64,000 nt of DNA from Caloramator sp. mosi_1. Lineage in GTDB: Bacteria > Bacillota > Clostridia > Clostridiales > Caloramatoraceae. The stretch lies in the NCBI RefSeq assembly GCF_028622835.1, contig NZ_CP117677.1, positions 2,404,820 through 2,468,819 of the forward strand, in the 5' to 3' direction. Position numbers and translations under genes: made by a program. This document shows, in pieces, positions 45,785-56,416 of the stretch (within the stretch, counting starts at the first letter, position 1; each line of letters starts with the position of its first letter). Under the pieces are notes generated by a model, which saw nothing but the letters and a program-made list of their open reading frames with translations, was not told where the DNA came from and ran no database searches.

Positions 45785-46660
45785 TATTCAATATTTTGTA
45801 TCTGTTCTCTTATTTTTTCTATTTCACTTTTAATTTGAACTACAATATTTGTTATAGTTAAATCATTAGATTTTGAACCTATGGTATTTGTTTCTCTATT
45901 CATTTCTTGAACTAAAAATCAAGCTTCTTTCCTATTGGTTCATCTAAAGTTAAACTTTCTTTAAACTGTTTAACGTGACTTCTTAACCTAACTATTTCTT
46001 CTGTTATGTTACACTTGTCTGCAAAAATGCAACTTCGTTTAAAAGTCTTGCCTCATCAACTTCAACATTCTTTAAGAATTCTGATACTCTTTGATAAATT
46101 TTTTCTCTATACTCTTCAACAACTAAATCAGATCTTTCTTCTATTTTATCTACAAACTCTATTATTTTATCACATCTTATTAATAAATCCTCGCTTAATT
46201 TTATACCTTCTTTTTGCCTCATGTCAATAAACATATTTAAAGCATTTTCTAATGCATTCTTTAAAACATCCCAAATTTCCTCAGTAACTTCTTCCTTCTT
46301 TTCAATGCTTAAAACATCTTGGAATTTTGCTAACCTTGAAACTGTTATATCATTTTCTAAGCTTAATTTCTCACTCATAGCTTTAAAGGCATCACAGTAT
46401 GCCTTTGCTATGTTTTCGTCAAGTTTTACTTCTATATCATCTTTGTTGAACTTATCCTGTGATACATAAACATCAATTTTACCTCTTGAAATATAAGTAG
46501 ATATGTATTTTCTAATTTTGTCTTCCAACGACATTAAGTGTTTTGGATATCTAATGTTTATGTCTAAATACCTGTTATTTACTGATTTAAGTTCCACAGT
46601 AAATGCTCTGTTGTTTAATTCAGAGTATCCTCGTCCATACCCTGTCATACTCTTTACCAC
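45785..46660 (-). CDS. yicC: YicC-family endoribonuclease (frameshifted)
   Basis: YicC/YloC family; members are now known as endoribonucleases. [17 protein letters not shown] and [20 protein letters not shown] are the N-terminal signature; the C-terminal [14 protein letters not shown] motif is recovered after breaks near 46020 and 45920. About 292 aa. The promoter lies at 46706-46735, next to a decayed copy of the palindromic element. Confidence 0.92.
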
Positions 46661-46705
46661 AATTTCACCTTCTAACCTTTAATCTTTATTTTTTCATTCT
46701 TTCTT

Positions 46706-46735
46706 ATTATATCTAATGTATACATAATTTTTCAA
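46706..46735 (-). promoter_or_regulatory. Probable yicC promoter at the edge of a repeat copy
   Basis: Minus strand TTGAAA (46730-46735), 18-bp spacer, TATAAT (46706-46711), 45 nt upstream of yicC. The first bases of the -35 box coincide with the end of the decayed palindromic element (about 46734). Confidence 0.55.
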
Positions 46736-46984
46736 GATTATTTTACAAATCTCCTATATAAATATGACTCCTTAAAGATTACATTGAGCTATTTCATAAT
46801 ATTTAGCAAGTCTTATTTTAGACTTTGAAAAGTCCGTATTCTGCACACAATGTATAGAACAAAGTAGCCCTCAAAGATGAGGGCATCTTAAGAATAGCAC
46901 TTTTAAAACAAAAACTTATACTTAATTAACAAAACGAAGGAATCTTCAAGGAGCAAATCTTATCATAACTTTTTCAACAACCTT
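46734..46984. repeat. Decayed full-length copy of the palindromic element
   Basis: About 250 bp aligning end to end with the element at 53589-53871: shared atttcataa...ttagcaag, gactttgaaaaagtccgt-like core, gccctca-aaga-tgagggc hairpin, and a right end tttttcaacaacctta. It is shorter and AT-richer than the intact copy, as expected of an older insertion losing its GC-rich core. The central GCCCTCA/TGAGGGC stem stays perfect. It fills most of the yicC-dapL intergenic space; no gene is seen inside. Confidence 0.85.
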
Positions 46985-46994
46985 AGGAAATTTA

Positions 46995-48152
46995 TTAAAA
47001 TTCTATTGACTTTATATTTTCCATAGCCTCCCTCAATTCTTGACTATTACAGGTTAAGGATATTCTTGCAAATCCCTCTCCTCTATCTCCAAAGGCATTC
47101 CCTGGTGTAATTAAAATATGTGCCTTTTCTAAAAGCATTGTACAGAATTCTTCTGATTTATAATTGTCAGGTATCTTAAACCATACATAAAAGTTCCCTC
47201 AGAATCAAAAACAGTTAAGTTTTTGACCTTAAAGTATCTACAACTAATTTTCTTCTTTCATTATATATATCATTTATAAAATCAACATATATATCAGAAA
47301 AGTCCAGTGCAAAGGCTGCTGCCCTCTGTATTGGAATAAATTGTCCAGAATCAAAATTTGATTTAACAGAGACAATTTTATTTATTGCTTCTTTATTACC
47401 GACAACAAACCCAATTCTCCAACCAGTCATACTAAACATCTTAGAAAGACTTCCAAATTCAATTGCTATGTCCTTTGCTCCTTCAATCTGAAGAATACTC
47501 AATGGTTTTTGTGACTTAGATATAATTTCAACATAGGCCGCATCGTTTGCAATTAATATATTGTTTTCTTTTCCAAACTTTATTAACTTTGAAAAGAATT
47601 CTGTATTTGATACTGCACCTGTGGGATTATTTGGATAATTTGTAATGAGTATCTTTGCCTTTCTTTTTACTTCGTCATATATATTCTCTAATCGAGGCAA
47701 ATATTTATCCCCATAGGTTAAAGGCATTGTATATACATTACATCCTGCTATATAGGCACTGGCTCTATAAACGGGATATGCAGGATCAGGTATTATAACA
47801 TAGTCCTCTATATCCGTAAGTGCAAGAAACATATGTGCAATTCCCTCTTTTGAACCAATAAGCACTGCAACTTCATCTTTGTAATTTAAATCTACATTAA
47901 ATCTTCTTTTATAATAATTTGATATAGATATTTTAAGTTCCTCAATTCCATCATAGGGTGGGTATTTGTGATAGTTTGGGTATTTTAAAGCCTCTGTTAA
48001 ATAGTCAACGATAAATTCTGGCGTCTCAATATCTGGATCACCAATGCTTAAATCAATTACTTTTATTCCCTTGGCATTGTAATTAGTTTTTAATTCATCA
48101 AGTCTTGAAAAATATACTTTGGAACCCTATTTAATCTGTTAGACAATTTCAA
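46995..48152 (-). CDS. dapL: LL-diaminopimelate aminotransferase-like enzyme (frameshifted)
   Basis: Fold-type I PLP aminotransferase. LSIGDPDIETPEFIVDYL, NYHKYPPYDGIEELK, NYPNNPTGAV, NDAAYVE and the PLP-lysine region FGSLSKMFSMTGWRIGF. Overall best fit is the DapL/AlaT group. Start is TTG (48150-48152) with an AGGAGAG site. Breaks near 48125, 47215 and 47195. Position next to dapF supports DapL: it would make LL-diaminopimelate directly from tetrahydrodipicolinate. An alanine or other aspartate-family transaminase remains possible. Confidence 0.78.
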
Positions 48153-48209
48153 AATAGGCTCTCTCCTAAAATTACTTTAATAATATAATATTCAAATTAA
48201 AATATTATG

Positions 48210-49001
48210 TCACAAAAGCAATCTTCCTTCACATATAAATTCAGCAGGTCCCTCCATATATACATAATCATCGTATAATATTTTTAGTTCTCCTAATTTT
48301 AAGTGAGCAATTACATCGTTGTTTGTTAATCCATTTATAAAAGTAGAAACAGCACCTGCACAGGTCCCTGTTCCACAGGCCAAAGTATATCCAGCTCCTC
48401 TTTCCCAAGTTCTGATTTTAATGTTTCCCTTATCAATAACCTTTACAAAATTAACATTAGTACCCTTTTTAAAAATATCCATTTTTTCAATTATTGGTCC
48501 ATATTTTAGCACAGTTTCATCGTCTATTTCATCAACATATATTATTGTATGTGGAACTCCCATAACCATTGTAGTTGCTTTAAACTCCCTATCTAATACA
48601 TTTAGCTTATAAAGTCTCCTGTCCTCTTCTATTATTGGTTTTCCCATATTAACCCTTATTGTTTTTACTTTTTCATTATCAAAAGTTAAAATCACCTCAA
48701 GTATGCCTGCTCCTGTTTCTACATTAAATTTTTGTTTTTTACTATACCCCTTTCATAAACATATTTACTAAAACACCTTAATCCATTTCCACACATTTCA
48801 GCTAAACTTCCATCTGAATTTATTATTGTCATCTTAATATCAGCACATTTTGACTCTTCAACTATTAGTATACCATCTGCACCTATACCTATGTGCCTAT
48901 CACATACTTTTTTGCAAGCTCATTTAAATTTCTATTAATTTTTTCTTTTGCTTCAAAGATAATAAAATCATTTCCAAGCCCGTGCATTTTAACAAAATTC
49001 A
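48210..49001 (-). CDS. dapF: Diaminopimelate epimerase (frameshifted)
   Basis: Interconverts LL- and meso-diaminopimelate for lysine and peptidoglycan. N-terminal [13 protein letters not shown]; first catalytic Cys in MCGNGLRCF; second in [25 protein letters not shown] between. Breaks near 48905 and 48735. Length of about 264 aa is normal. 57 nt upstream of the aminotransferase, on the same strand, making a two-gene pathway unit. Confidence 0.96.
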
Positions 49002-49081
49002 TATTATCTCCCCATTATAACTATTACATTTTATAATATATTATGTTATACTTATTTAAAAAGTCTACTGGAGGTTTTATT

Positions 49082-50784
49082 ATGCCATTTGACGGATTAG
49101 TAACCTATAGCGTAATAAATGAACTTAAAGAATTTATAAACGGTAAAATAGATAAAATATATCAACCAAACAGTGAGGATATCGTATTAATACTAAGAAA
49201 AGAAAAAATACAAAAAACTTTTGATTTCAACAAATCCAACATCCTCAAGATTTAATCTAACAGAACAGAGCATTGAAAACCCCGTTAAACCACCTTCCTT
49301 TTGTATGGTACTTAGAAAATATGTACAAAACGGAAGAATTTTAAATATTGAACAGGTATCTCTTGATAGAATTTTAAAAATTTCTATAGAAGTAAAGGAT
49401 GAACTTGGTTATCCTAATACATATTATCTAATATCTGAAATTATGGGAAAACACAGTAATATAATTCTTACTAATTCTGAATACATAATAGTTGATTCAT
49501 TAAAACATATTGATTTTACTATAAGTTCTGTAAGACAAATTCTACCTAAACTTAAATACGAACTTCCACCAACAAAAACAAAAATTAACCCTCTACTTGT
49601 TACAAAAGAAGACTTTTTAAATATAATTAATGAAAATAAGTCTAAAAAATAGGAAAGGTATTAATAGATAATTTTTATGGGATAAGCAATATTTTTAGCC
49701 AAATGGTTTGTAAAAATAAAGGAGAAATTGAAATACTAAATCTATCAACCGATGATATTAATATTATTGCAAACAATTTCTTTTACTATATAGCAAAACT
49801 TAAATCCTACTCATTTGAATTTAATATTTTTATAAATGCTAAAGGTTCTAAGGATTTTTATGTGTTTAAAACAGGCAATGAATCCGATGAAACTTTTTAT
49901 AACAAACCAAGCGAAATGATAGATGCCTTCTATTTTAATAGAAGTTCTGAAATAACAATAAAACAAAAATACAAGGATTTATATAAATTAGTACAATCTT
50001 TATATGAAAAAACTAATAAAAAGATTGAATCCTATGTAAATAAAATAGAAGAATGCAAAGAATTTGATAAATATAAACTTTATGCTGAACTTATATTAGC
50101 AAATCAATATACTATTAACGTTAATAGCGATGCTATTATGCTTCAAAATTACTATGATGAAAATCTAAATTTAATTGAAGTACCTTATATAAAAGGTATG
50201 ACACCAATTGAAGTGTCCCAGCAGTATTATAAAAAATACAACAAAAACAAGAATACCTATGAAATGTTAAGTAAAAATTTAGAAGACTCCTTTAAAGAAA
50301 AGGAATATCTTGAAACAGTTCTAATAAATTTAGAAAATGCTACAGATTCTGAAACAATTGAAGAGATAAGAAGTGAGTTAATTATAAACGGTTTTATTAA
50401 ACGCAAAATATCAAATAAATCAACAAAGTCGCAACCTATGCATTTTGTATCCTCCGACGGATACGATATATATGTCGGTAAAAGCAACCTACAGAACGAC
50501 TTTTTGACTTTAAAATTTGCCTCCCAGGAGGACATTTGGATGCATACTAAAAATATACCTGGGTCCCATATTATTATAAAATCTAAAAATGGTGAAGTGT
50601 CAGATACTGCACTATTAGAAGGAGCTCTTCTTGCTGCTTATTACAGCAAAGCAAAAATTCAACTAACGTTCCTGTTGATTATACAGAAAGAAAAAATGTA
50701 AAAAAGCCAAACGGTGCAAAACCCGGAATGGTAATTTATTATACAAATAAAACAATATACATTACCCCATCAAGTGAAAAATAG
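49082..50784 (+). CDS. rqcH: Rqc2/NFACT ribosome quality control protein RqcH (FbpA; frameshifted)
   Basis: NFACT-domain protein that adds C-terminal alanine tails to stalled nascent chains on 50S subunits; also described as a fibronectin-binding protein. N-terminal MPFDGLVTYSVINELKEFI, PPSFCMVLRKYVQNGRI, then ISEIMGKHSNIILTN, central coiled coil, and the C-terminal NFACT-R part with IYVGKSNLQNDFLTLKFAS, then WMHTKNIPGSHIIIKS and KPGMVIYYTNKTIYITP. Breaks near 49245, 49650 and 50665. ATG at 49082-49084 has GGAGG upstream. About 568 aa. Plus strand, divergent from dapF. Confidence 0.94.
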
Positions 50785-50787
50785 AAA

Positions 50788-52283
<1,496 letters not shown>

Positions 52284-52291
52284 CTATTACA

Positions 52292-52741
52292 TCACCTCTG
52301 TTTATCAAAGAATATCAATTTAATTGATAGTAAAACTGCTCCAATTGAAACATATATATCTGCAAAATTAAATACAGGCCAATCAAATATATTCTTTATA
52401 TAAAAATGTATAAAATCCACAACATAATTTAAATATATTCTATCAATTAAATTGCCTATAGCTCCAGATATAACTAAAACAAGACAAAAATCAATAAATC
52501 TATCTTTACCCTTATTTTTAAATAAATAATAAATAAGTCCAAGTACAACTATTGAAGTAAAGCCTATTAATATTATCTTCTTATCTCTAAATATTCCAAA
52601 GGCAGCACCTCTATTTTCTACATAAACAAGATTTAAATACCCATTAATTAAATTTATAGGTTGTTTTACGATTAAATATTTTTTGCAATATATTTAGTTA
52701 ATTGATCTAATAAAACTAATAGAATTATTAAAAATTCCATT
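52292..52741 (-). CDS. lspA: Lipoprotein signal peptidase (one frameshift)
   Basis: Four-helix membrane aspartic peptidase that cleaves prolipoproteins. LVLLDQLTKYIA helix 1, VENRGAAFGIF, then the catalytic Asp pair in GNLIDRIYLNYVVDF and FNFADIYVSIG. One break near 52678 in an A/T run. Ends DKQR with a TGA at 52292-52294 whose upstream AGAGGTG serves rluD. About 149 aa. Confidence 0.95.
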
Positions 52742-52804
52742 TTATCCACCCCATTCTAACACTCAAAATTAAATATTTTAATAATAAATGATTTATATAT
52801 TAAT

Positions 52805-53172
52805 TTAATCTTTCTCCTTATTTTGCCCGTGCATTTTACCATTTCGTCTGCACATTGGACATCTATTGTCTTCTAAATCAATATCACAGATTCTATAATC
52901 CCCTCCTTCTATTTTAAGAGTTTTTCCATTTACAATAAAATCTGCAAGCTTTTTCTACCCTCTTCATATATTCTTTGTATAGTTGAACGGGCAACTCCCA
53001 TTCTTTCTGCTGTTTCTTCTTGGCTTAAATTTTCTAAGTCTATCAATCTTATTGCTTCATATTCCTCTACTGACATATAAACAAATTTGTTTTCATCATT
53101 TTTCATAGCAGGACCAAACTCATTTACTTTTGGTAGACAGCATACCCTTCTATGCTTCCTTGGTCTTGGCAC
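52805..53172 (-). CDS. UPF0251 (DUF134) helix-turn-helix protein (one frameshift)
   Basis: Predicted DNA-binding protein. N-terminal PRPRKHRRVCCLP is the family signature; a sigma-like HTH follows (MSVEEYEAIRLIDLENLSQE, then ETAERMGVARSTIQRIYEEG). After a break near 52955 the C-terminus reads CDIDLEDNRCPMCRR, a cysteine-rich, possibly metal- or cluster-binding tail. Start is GTG (53170-53172) with GGGAGG. It is transcribed after the DUF5320 gene. The family often sits near NifX-like and MinD/ferredoxin ATPase genes in anaerobes; specific target unknown. Confidence 0.85.
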
Positions 53173-53257
53173 TTTTATCCCTCCCTCTAAAAGTTACATT
53201 TTCTATTTTATCATAAAAACTCCAATTATATAATGCCTTTATTACAAAACTAAAATA

Positions 53258-53322
53258 AAAAGTGCTATGGTTAATTGGCCTGCAAATTTTATTGCAACTT
53301 TGCCAATAAACATAGCACTTTT
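53258..53322 (-). terminator. Long terminator hairpin after the DUF5320 gene
   Basis: aaaagtgctatg (53258-53269) and catagcactttt (53311-53322) form a 12-bp perfect stem. Inside are further pairs (attggc/gccaat and tgcaa/ttgca), giving a tall stem-loop 12 nt past the DUF5320 stop; an A/T tract follows. UPF0251 would then need read-through or its own weak promoter. Confidence 0.75.
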
Positions 53323-53333
53323 ACTATAGGTTT

Positions 53334-53486
53334 TTAATTCTCATTTCTTCTACAGAATCTACCGCATCCCCTGCCACGTCTATCTCTTCTGCATTGTACA
53401 TTGTCTTGATTATTTCCACATCTTCCAAGTCCACGCCCCGTTCTTGGTCCTCTACCATCTGGTCCTGTTCCATCTCTTCTTGGCAT
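53334..53486 (-). CDS. Small Gly/Arg/Cys-rich DUF5320-like protein
   Basis: 50-aa protein in the frame MPRRDGTGPDGRGPRTGRGL, then four cysteines (CGNN, CRRD, CGRFC). The start matches the MPxxDGTGPxGxGPxTGRGxG pattern of DUF5320 proteins, seen with MinD/ferredoxin ATPases in anaerobes and thought to bind metal. A longer frame over the same bases (53324-53518) would give an acidic protein of no known family; this one has the perfect AAGGAGG site before ATG 53484-53486. Function unknown. Confidence 0.85.
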   Translation of the reverse strand: MPRRDGTGPDGRGPRTGRGLGRCGNNQDNVQCRRDRRGRGCGRFCRRNEN

Positions 53487-53498
53487 ATTCTTAACCTC

Positions 53499-53553
53499 CT
53501 TTTTGGGTATATGTTCATTTCAATTTTATTGTACTACCTTTTTGGGTATATGT
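53499..53553 (-). promoter_or_regulatory. Two 16-bp direct repeats, candidate operators
   Basis: ACATATACCCAAAAAG on the minus strand occurs exactly twice, at 53538-53553 (from the -35 box into the spacer) and 53499-53514 (ending in the ribosome binding site), 39 bp apart. Such spacing over a promoter is what a repressor operator pair would look like. The binding protein is unknown; the local Fur-family or UPF0251 protein is a candidate. Confidence 0.65.
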
Positions 53554-53556
53554 CAA
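53528..53556 (-). promoter_or_regulatory. Sigma-A promoter of the DUF5320-UPF0251 unit
   Basis: Consensus TTGACA (53551-53556), 17-bp spacer, TACAAT (53528-53533) on the minus strand, about 42 nt upstream of the DUF5320 start. Confidence 0.75.
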
Positions 53557-53566
53557 TAAACAAAAA

Positions 53567-53588
53567 GTAGTTTATTCTAATAAACTAC
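53567..53588. repeat. Left copy of the duplicated terminator hairpin
   Basis: 22-bp sequence (gtagtttatt-ct-aataaactac), identical to 53872-53893. On its left is aaaaa, i.e. the U tract on the minus strand. With the right copy it brackets the palindromic element and reads as a target-site duplication. Confidence 0.85.
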
Positions 53589-53871
53589 CAGATTGTTGAC
53601 AAACACAAAAGATGCATTGATTATGAAATTGCCCCTTGAAAGGATTTCAAATTGGCATATTTCATAAGCTTTAGCAAGTGCATCTTTAGACTTTGAAAAA
53701 GTCCGTAATTCGGCACACGATGTGCCGAGCCGAGCGGCCCTCACGGATGAGGGCATCGCGAGAGTAGGACTTTTTCAAACAAAGAAAAGCTTACACTTGA
53801 TTAGCGAAATGAAGGAATGCCAAGGAAATCCTTCAAGGGGCCAAACATATTATAGCTTTTTCAACAGCCTC
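53589..53871. mobile_element. 283-bp non-autonomous palindromic element (MITE-like), intact copy
   Basis: No coding capacity. Ends are imperfect inverted repeats (CAGATTGTTGA against GAGGCTGTTGA). Both arms pair along most of their length: ccccttgaa-ggatttc with gaaatcc-ttcaagggg, ttggcat with atgccaa, gcaagtg with cacttg. The middle is GC-rich, unlike its surroundings: gactttgaaaaagtcc/ggactttttcaaa encloses hairpins GGCACA-cga-TGTGCC and GCCCTCA-cgga-TGAGGGC. Flanked by a 22-bp direct duplication. Two relatives occur at 46734-46984 and 26388-26461. A transposase supplied elsewhere is presumed; IS1182-like palindrome targeting is only a guess. Confidence 0.82.
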
Positions 53872-53893
53872 GTAGTTTATTCTAATAAACTAC
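53872..53893 (-). repeat. Right copy of the duplicated terminator hairpin (fur terminator)
   Basis: Identical to 53567-53588. It carries the fur stop codon (53890-53892), but where a U tract should follow on the minus strand the element begins (GAGGCTG). The fur terminator has therefore been separated from its U tract by the insertion, while the left copy keeps it. Confidence 0.8.
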
Positions 53894-54333
53894 TTTTTAT
53901 TACTACAACTACTGCATACACCCACAAGCATAATATCAGCATCTTGAACTTCTACATCAAAATTATTTTCTACTAAGTTATTTAATTTAATATATTCTAA
54001 TATCAAATTTTTATCGTTAATATCTAAAATATTTTTGCAGTATTTACATATAAAATGAACGTGTAACACCTTACCACTGTATATCTTTAATTCATAGTAA
54101 CTTGTATTGTCTATTTTTATTCTCTTTAATATTCCAAGTTCGGTAAAAGAATTAAGTGCTCTATATACAGTTGCAAGTCCTATATTTTTGTTCTTAACTA
54201 AGTTAAATATTTCATTTGCTGATATATGTCTATTTACTTCTAAAATCGTTTCCAATATTAATTGCTTTTGTTTTGTAAACTTTTGTCCAGATTCTTCTAT
54301 AATTTTTCTATACCTTTCTATCATCTCTGACAT
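53890..54333 (-). CDS. Fur-family metalloregulator
   Basis: 147-aa Fur/PerR/Zur-type repressor. Winged helix: GQKFTKQKQLILETILEVNR, then HISANEIF and IGLATVYRALNSFTELGIL. C-terminal dimerisation/metal part: LHVHFICKYCKNI and VGVCSSCSNKK, giving two CxxC pairs for structural zinc. The frame is open to 54366, but ATG 54331-54333 (MSEMIERYRKIIEE) has a GGGATG-type site and the right length. Which metal or peroxide it senses cannot be told. Last gene of the ferredoxin-ATPase operon. Confidence 0.9.
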   Translation of the reverse strand: MSEMIERYRKIIEESGQKFTKQKQLILETILEVNRHISANEIFNLVKNKNIGLATVYRALNSFTELGILKRIKIDNTSYYELKIYSGKVLHVHFICKYCKNILDINDKNLILEYIKLNNLVENNFDVEVQDADIMLVGVCSSCSNKK

Positions 54334-54356
54334 ATCAACATCCCACAACTTTAAAA

Positions 54357-54710
54357 TTAATGACAATGTCCTTCATGTTGGTGTTCTCTACAAATGCTTC
54401 CACTCGACTTTAATTCACCATTAATATAATTTATAACAACATCATCGCATAAACCAGATACACCAACTATAACTTCTATTCCATTTTCATTAAATAGCAT
54501 CTGAGCTGTTTCTCCCATTCCACCTGCTATTATTACATTAACACCTAAATCCTTTAAAAATACTGGTAAAAATCCTGGTCTGTGTCCTGGGTTGTCTCTA
54601 AACTCTGAATTTAAAATCTTATTGTCCTCTACATCATAAATTCTAAATCCTTCACAATGTCCAAAGTGAGCACTAACATTTTTACCTTCGCAGGCTACGG
54701 CTATTTTCAT
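54357..54710 (-). CDS. NifX/NifB-like Fe-Mo cofactor-binding family protein (COG1433), copy 1
   Basis: 117-aa protein with the dinitrogenase iron-molybdenum cofactor fold: MKIAVACEGKNVSAHFGHCE, then FRIYDVEDNKI, then VNVIIAGGMGETAQMLFNEN. The tail CREHQHEGHCH is rich in His/Cys and probably binds metal. ATG at 54708-54710 with AAGGAGG overlaps the stop of the ATPase gene upstream (ATATGA). No nitrogenase genes are in the window, so the FeMo role is not implied; such proteins accompany MinD/ferredoxin ATPases widely. Confidence 0.9.
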   Translation of the reverse strand: MKIAVACEGKNVSAHFGHCEGFRIYDVEDNKILNSEFRDNPGHRPGFLPVFLKDLGVNVIIAGGMGETAQMLFNENGIEVIVGVSGLCDDVVINYINGELKSSGSICREHQHEGHCH

Positions 54711-55577
54711 ATCTTTTCCTCCTTTATTTTTAATTTTAAAAATTCCCACATTTCTCTTATAGCTTTATTGGCACTGCTTTCATCATAATCTGTAATAGGT
54801 TTTAAGTTGTTGATAGACTCCATAACCGTTTCATCAAAGGGTATTCTACCTAATATCAAAATATTGTTATTTTGAGCAAAGTCTTCTATATCCTTTGTAA
54901 CCTCTAAATTTATATCATATTTATTAATACATATATAACTATTTATTCCAAAATGTTTGCATAGAGAATATACTCTTTTAAATCTTCCAATCCAGACTTT
55001 GTAGGTTCGGTTACAATTAACGCAACATTGCTACCTGTAATTGAAGATATTACAGGACAACCAATACCAGGTGAACCATCTATAATTGTTATTTTATTTT
55101 CTTTATTATATCTTTTCGCATTTTCCCTAAGCTGTGTTATAAGCTTGCCTGAGCCATCAGCTCCAATCTCCATTTCAGCCCTGGAAAGCAAACCTTTTTC
55201 TAGCTTTGTAACAAATACATCTGCTGTTTTTTCGTCCTCTAATGATATTGCGTTAGAGCTACAAACCAAACTACATAAGCCACATCCTTCACAACTAAAG
55301 GAATCTACAGTATATTCCCCCTTCTTCATCTCAATAGCGTCAAACTTGCAGACTTCTTTACACTTACCACATTTAACACAAATACTACTATCTATAGTTG
55401 CCTTTTTACTACCTAAAAATCCTTTTTCTCAATATCTTCTCCATCATAGTACAAATAAAAGTTAGGTGCATCTACATCACAATCCACCCTAATTACATCC
55501 CTTGCTAATTCTGAAAGGGCATTTGCAATTGTAGTCTTACCCGTGCCTCCTTTACCACTTAAAACAACTAATTCCAC
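54707..55577 (-). CDS. MinD-superfamily ATPase with inserted ferredoxin domain, copy 1
   Basis: COG1149-type protein. Deviant Walker A LSGKGGTGKTTIANAL, DCDVDAPN, then an insert with two 4Fe-4S motifs (CVKCGKCKEVCKFDAI and CEGCGLCSLVCSSNAI), then IIDGSPGIGCPVISS and LIVTEPTKSGLEDL. Start GTG (55575-55577) after GGGAGGTG. Breaks near 55430 and 54945; the end KIKEEKI reaches a TGA at 54707-54709. About 290 aa. ATP-driven transfer of electrons or Fe-S/metal clusters is the general idea for the family; the actual reaction is unknown. Confidence 0.9.
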
Positions 55578-56399
55578 GGCAGCACCTCCCTTATGCTGTT
55601 TGCCAAACCATCAAATATTTTTTATGTTCTTCATCAAAATACATCAAATTACCCTTTGAATATAGTTTGGCCGTGTTTCTACTAAAGGGTATAGTTCCTA
55701 ATATGTTAATATTGTTATCCCTGCAATATTTTTTATTATATTTTCTTTTCCGTCATCTTTGTTTATCACAACTCCAAAGGGTTTATCAAATATTTTAACA
55801 AGTTCTACCGCAAGTTTTAGATCGTGTAGTCCAAAATTAGATGGTTCTGTTACAAGCACTGCAAAGTCAGAAAATTTTAATGTATTTACAACATTACAGG
55901 AGGTACCTGGAGGACAGTCAATAACATTAACTTGATTCTTATTAACAGAATTAAGCAACGCTTTAATTACTGGAACTGCCATTGGCTCTCCAATGTTAAG
56001 TATTCCCTGCTTAACTCTTAAACCGTAGGCACTACCTGATTCAATTCTACCAATTACTCGTTTTTTATAATCTATTGCTCCTGATTTACAAACAAATTGG
56101 CAGGCTCCACAGCTATGGCACAACTTATCAAAAACTAATACATTTTCCTTTACCTTAGCAAGTGCATTAAAGTTACAAACTTTAACACACTTGCCGCAAC
56201 CTACACATTTATCTTTGTTTATTATTGGATATTCTTCTTCAACCTCAAAAATTTCATCAATATTAGGTTTAAAAAACAAAAATCCATTTGGTTCTTCAAC
56301 ATCACAATCAACATAATTTGCATTTAGAGAAATTGCTAAATTAGTTGAAACAGTCGTTTTACCTGTTCCGCCTTTTCCACTTAATACAGCAATAATCAA
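55568..56399 (-). CDS. MinD-superfamily ATPase with inserted ferredoxin domain, copy 2
   Basis: Paralog of the gene downstream. LSGKGGTGKTTVSTNLAISL, DCDVEEPNGFLFF, ferredoxin insert with CVGCGKCVKVCNFNAL and CHSCGACQFVCKSGAI, IDCPPGTSCNVV and LVTEPSNFGLHDL. Break near 55720; a second near 55618 decides the end. With it the protein ends SIREVLPWN at 55568 and overlaps the next start; without it, it stops at 55591. The family's usual overlap favours the former. About 277 aa. Such paralog pairs are normal and may act as a heterodimer (inference). Confidence 0.9.
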
Positions 56400-56416
56400 G
56401 GTAATTACCTCCTAAA

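Noticed and set aside
53324..53518. A 64-codon acidic reading frame over the DUF5320 gene
   Set aside because: The overlapping frame at 53334-53486 has a perfect ribosome site and the family opening with DGTGP and TGRG; the longer frame is a shadow.
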